Of a stretch of 64,000 bases of DNA, positions 62,383-64,000 are shown one piece after another. Origin of the DNA: an uncultured Alphaproteobacteria bacterium (lineage in GTDB: Bacteria; Pseudomonadota; Alphaproteobacteria; Rhizobiales; Aestuariivirgaceae); the NCBI GenBank assembly GCA_945957365.1, contig CAMFKI010000005.1, positions 62,001 through 126,000 on the forward strand, read 5' to 3'. The stretch's first letter is position 1, and each line of letters begins with the position of its first letter. Both the position numbers and the translations under genes were made by a program. The notes under the pieces are model-generated. The model was not told where the DNA came from. It saw only the letters and a list, made by a program, of their open reading frames with translations, and did no database searches.

Positions 62383-63525
62383 TCAACCCTTGGCGCTTTC
62401 CCACTGGCCCGTCTGCGCCGACTTCAGCACCGCGTCGGTGACGAGATCGGTGGCCAGCGCATCGCGGAAGGTGGGGGCGGCGGGCTGGCCAGACGTCAGC
62501 CCGTCGATGAAGTCGGCGGCCTGATGAATGAAGGTGTGCTCGTAGCCGATCTGCAGGCCCGGCACCCACCACTTGTTCATGTAGGGATGGTCGCCATCGG
62601 TGATGTGCACCGAGCGCCAGCCCCGCGTGCGGCCCTCGTCGCGGTGGTCGAAGTATTGCAACCTGTGCAGGTCATGCAGGTCCCAGAAGATCGAGGCATG
62701 CTCGCCGTTGATTTCAAGCGTGTAGAGCGCCTTGTGGCCGCGCGCATAGCGCGTGGCCTCGAAGCTGCCGAGCGAACCGTTGTCGAAGCGCGACAGGAAC
62801 AGGCTCGCGTCGTCGATCCCCACCTTCTCGGTCTTGCCCGTCAGGTTGTGGTGACGTTCCTTGATGAAAGTTTCCGTGAGGCCGGTGACGGAGGAGATAC
62901 CGCCATTGAGCCACATCGCGGTATCGATGCAATGCGCCAGCAGATCGCCGGTGACGCCGGAGCCCGCCACGCCCACGTCGAGCCGCCACAGCCCCTGCCC
63001 GCCCTGCGGCAGGTCCTTGGAAATCGTCCAGTCCTGCAGGAACTTGGCGCGGTAGTGGAAGATCTTGCCGAGCCGGCCCTCGTCGATCAGCTGCTTGGCC
63101 AGTGTCACGGCGGGCACGCGGCGGTAGTTGTACCACACCGTGTTGGCAACGCCGGCACGCTCCACCGCCTCGACCATCTTCGCGCTTTCGGCGGCGTTGC
63201 GGCCCAATGGCTTCTCGCACATCACCATCTTGCCGGCGTGCGCCGCAGCAATGGCGATCTCCATGTGCGTATCGTTGGGGCTGGCGATGTCGATGAGGTC
63301 GATCGATGGGTCGTCGACCAGCCTGCGCCAGTCGGTGACCGAGGACTCATAGCCCCACTGATCCGCGAAATCCCTGGCTTTCTCGGCGTTTCTTGCACAG
63401 ATCGTCTTGAGCACGGGCTTGTAGCCCAGATCGAAGAAATGCGGCGCCTGAGCGAAGGCGTTGGAATGGGTGCGGCCCATGAAGCCATAGCCCACCATGC
63501 CGATGTTGAGGCTCTTCTTCGCCAT
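62383..63525 (-). CDS. Gfo/Idh/MocA family oxidoreductase
   Basis: A 380-residue NAD(P)-dependent dehydrogenase. The Rossmann motif is [16 protein letters not shown] (about 8-23), the family EKP motif is [14 protein letters not shown] (about 100), and a typical C-terminal GFO_IDH_MocA domain contains [12 protein letters not shown] (about 195-206) with the likely catalytic histidine. Acts on a sugar, inositol or derivative. ATG at 63525 with a GGAGGG site in front; it starts 4 bases after the stop of the TIM-barrel isomerase gene, so the two are one unit. Confidence 0.92.
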   Translation of the reverse strand: MAKKSLNIGMVGYGFMGRTHSNAFAQAPHFFDLGYKPVLKTICARNAEKARDFADQWGYESSVTDWRRLVDDPSIDLIDIASPNDTHMEIAIAAAHAGKMVMCEKPLGRNAAESAKMVEAVERAGVANTVWYNYRRVPAVTLAKQLIDEGRLGKIFHYRAKFLQDWTISKDLPQGGQGLWRLDVGVAGSGVTGDLLAHCIDTAMWLNGGISSVTGLTETFIKERHHNLTGKTEKVGIDDASLFLSRFDNGSLGSFEATRYARGHKALYTLEINGEHASIFWDLHDLHRLQYFDHRDEGRTRGWRSVHITDGDHPYMNKWWVPGLQIGYEHTFIHQAADFIDGLTSGQPAAPTFRDALATDLVTDAVLKSAQTGQWESAKG

Positions 63526-63529
63526 CGCC

Positions 63530-64000
63530 TCAGCCCTCCCAGCCATGCGCGTCGCGGACCTTGATCATCGTGGCCAGGATGTCGTTCCAGGTCTGCTGCT
63601 TCATCATCACCTCGTTGGGGAACATGCAGCCATCCCAGCAGATGTGCTTCATGGCCTTGGTGAGCGAGCCATCCTTGTTCCTGAGCCACATCCCCGCATG
63701 CTTGACGATGTCGAGGCGGCCATTGGGGTCGGTCACCATGCAGTGGCGGCCGGTCTTGTCATGATAACCCATGCCCTTCACCGTGCCGTCGTTCTGGGCG
63801 ACATGGAAGTCGATGGTCCAGGGGCGGAGCATGTCGGTCATCTTGACCAGCGCCGCATCGAGCTTGGCCTGGTCCTTCCAGTCGAAGCCCTCGGGGAGCA
63901 GTGCGGCCTCGGGCGCGTTGTAGCCCATGGTGTAGAGCAGCGTATGGGCCATGTCGGCCTGGAAGCCGATGATGCCAGGGCGGTCGGTCTGTTCCAGCGT
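63530..64000 (-). CDS. Sugar phosphate isomerase/epimerase, 5' part beyond the window edge
   Basis: The last 156 residues of a TIM-barrel (AP endonuclease 2-like) enzyme; the N-terminal part lies beyond position 64000. The visible part includes [35 protein letters not shown] with the metal-site His, [18 protein letters not shown] and [14 protein letters not shown] near the end. It is followed directly by the Gfo/Idh gene, a common pairing in inositol and sugar catabolic clusters. Confidence 0.85.
   Translation of the reverse strand, partial: TLEQTDRPGIIGFQADMAHTLLYTMGYNAPEAALLPEGFDWKDQAKLDAALVKMTDMLRPWTIDFHVAQNDGTVKGMGYHDKTGRHCMVTDPNGRLDIVKHAGMWLRNKDGSLTKAMKHICWDGCMFPNEVMMKQQTWNDILATMIKVRDAHGWEG

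Overview
The window is about 64 kb of GC-rich chromosome that is almost fully coding. It looks like an alphaproteobacterium of the order Hyphomicrobiales (Rhizobiales). Three things support this: the gene order lnt / XRE regulator / metK, the operon ctaC-ctaD-ctaB-coxF-ctaG-ctaE-DUF983-SURF1-thrC-M16 peptidase with ialB and tldD upstream, and rhizobial-type palindromic repeats between genes. I cannot name the species from sequence alone. I saw no rRNA, tRNA, CRISPR array, prophage or insertion sequence.

Layout. (1) 1-10.2 kb holds housekeeping genes: metK (cut by the window edge), an XRE regulator and lnt, then an Asp/Glu-racemase-family protein, a peroxiredoxin, a DsbD-like periplasmic protein, YqgE, a large membrane GGDEF/EAL protein and a GNAT acetyltransferase. 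(2) 10.2-19.3 kb is the aa3 cytochrome c oxidase operon on the minus strand, with its assembly factors (heme O synthase, Cox11, SURF1, CoxF), followed by thrC and an M16 protease. (3) 19.5-32.5 kb carries ialB, tldD, a HAD phosphatase, a MATE exporter, a divergent DUF1127/LysR pair, an HWE sensor kinase, glutamate-cysteine ligase, rsmE, and the chain ubiA-pmbA-cysQ-DUF4170, whose members overlap. TldD and PmbA (TldE), the two halves of one protease, lie 8 kb apart. (4) 32.5-40.3 kb holds a 511-residue protein with a lamin-tail-like and a possible LecA-lectin-like domain, a DMT exporter, a small ABM-like protein, a tandem HD-GYP/LuxR protein, ribF, a HAD hydrolase and a catalytically broken EAL protein.

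(5) 40.4-47.3 kb looks like an amine import and use region. It has an omega-amino acid:pyruvate transaminase with a strong promoter and a hairpin repeat in its leader, a TetR regulator, and a complete polyamine-type ABC importer translationally coupled gene to gene and ending in a metallo-beta-lactamase-fold hydrolase. (6) 47.5-49.7 kb has a cyclopropane fatty acid synthase and a DJ-1/PfpI protein. (7) 49.7-64 kb is a sugar or polyol island. It contains a ketose-3-epimerase-like gene coupled to a Tm-1-like (UPF0261) gene and a tandem SRPBCC gene, then rhamnose mutarotase, two short-chain dehydrogenases, a PfkB kinase, and a CUT1 importer with two different ATPases. The island ends with a Gfo/Idh/MocA dehydrogenase and a TIM-barrel isomerase running off the right edge.

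The items I would look at first are the complementary degeneration of the two ATPases in the CUT1 importer, the lamin-tail/lectin-like protein, the epimerase/UPF0261/SRPBCC operon, the tandem HD-GYP/LuxR regulator with a perfect 20-bp palindrome upstream, and a small gene that appears to be broken by a single-base frameshift.
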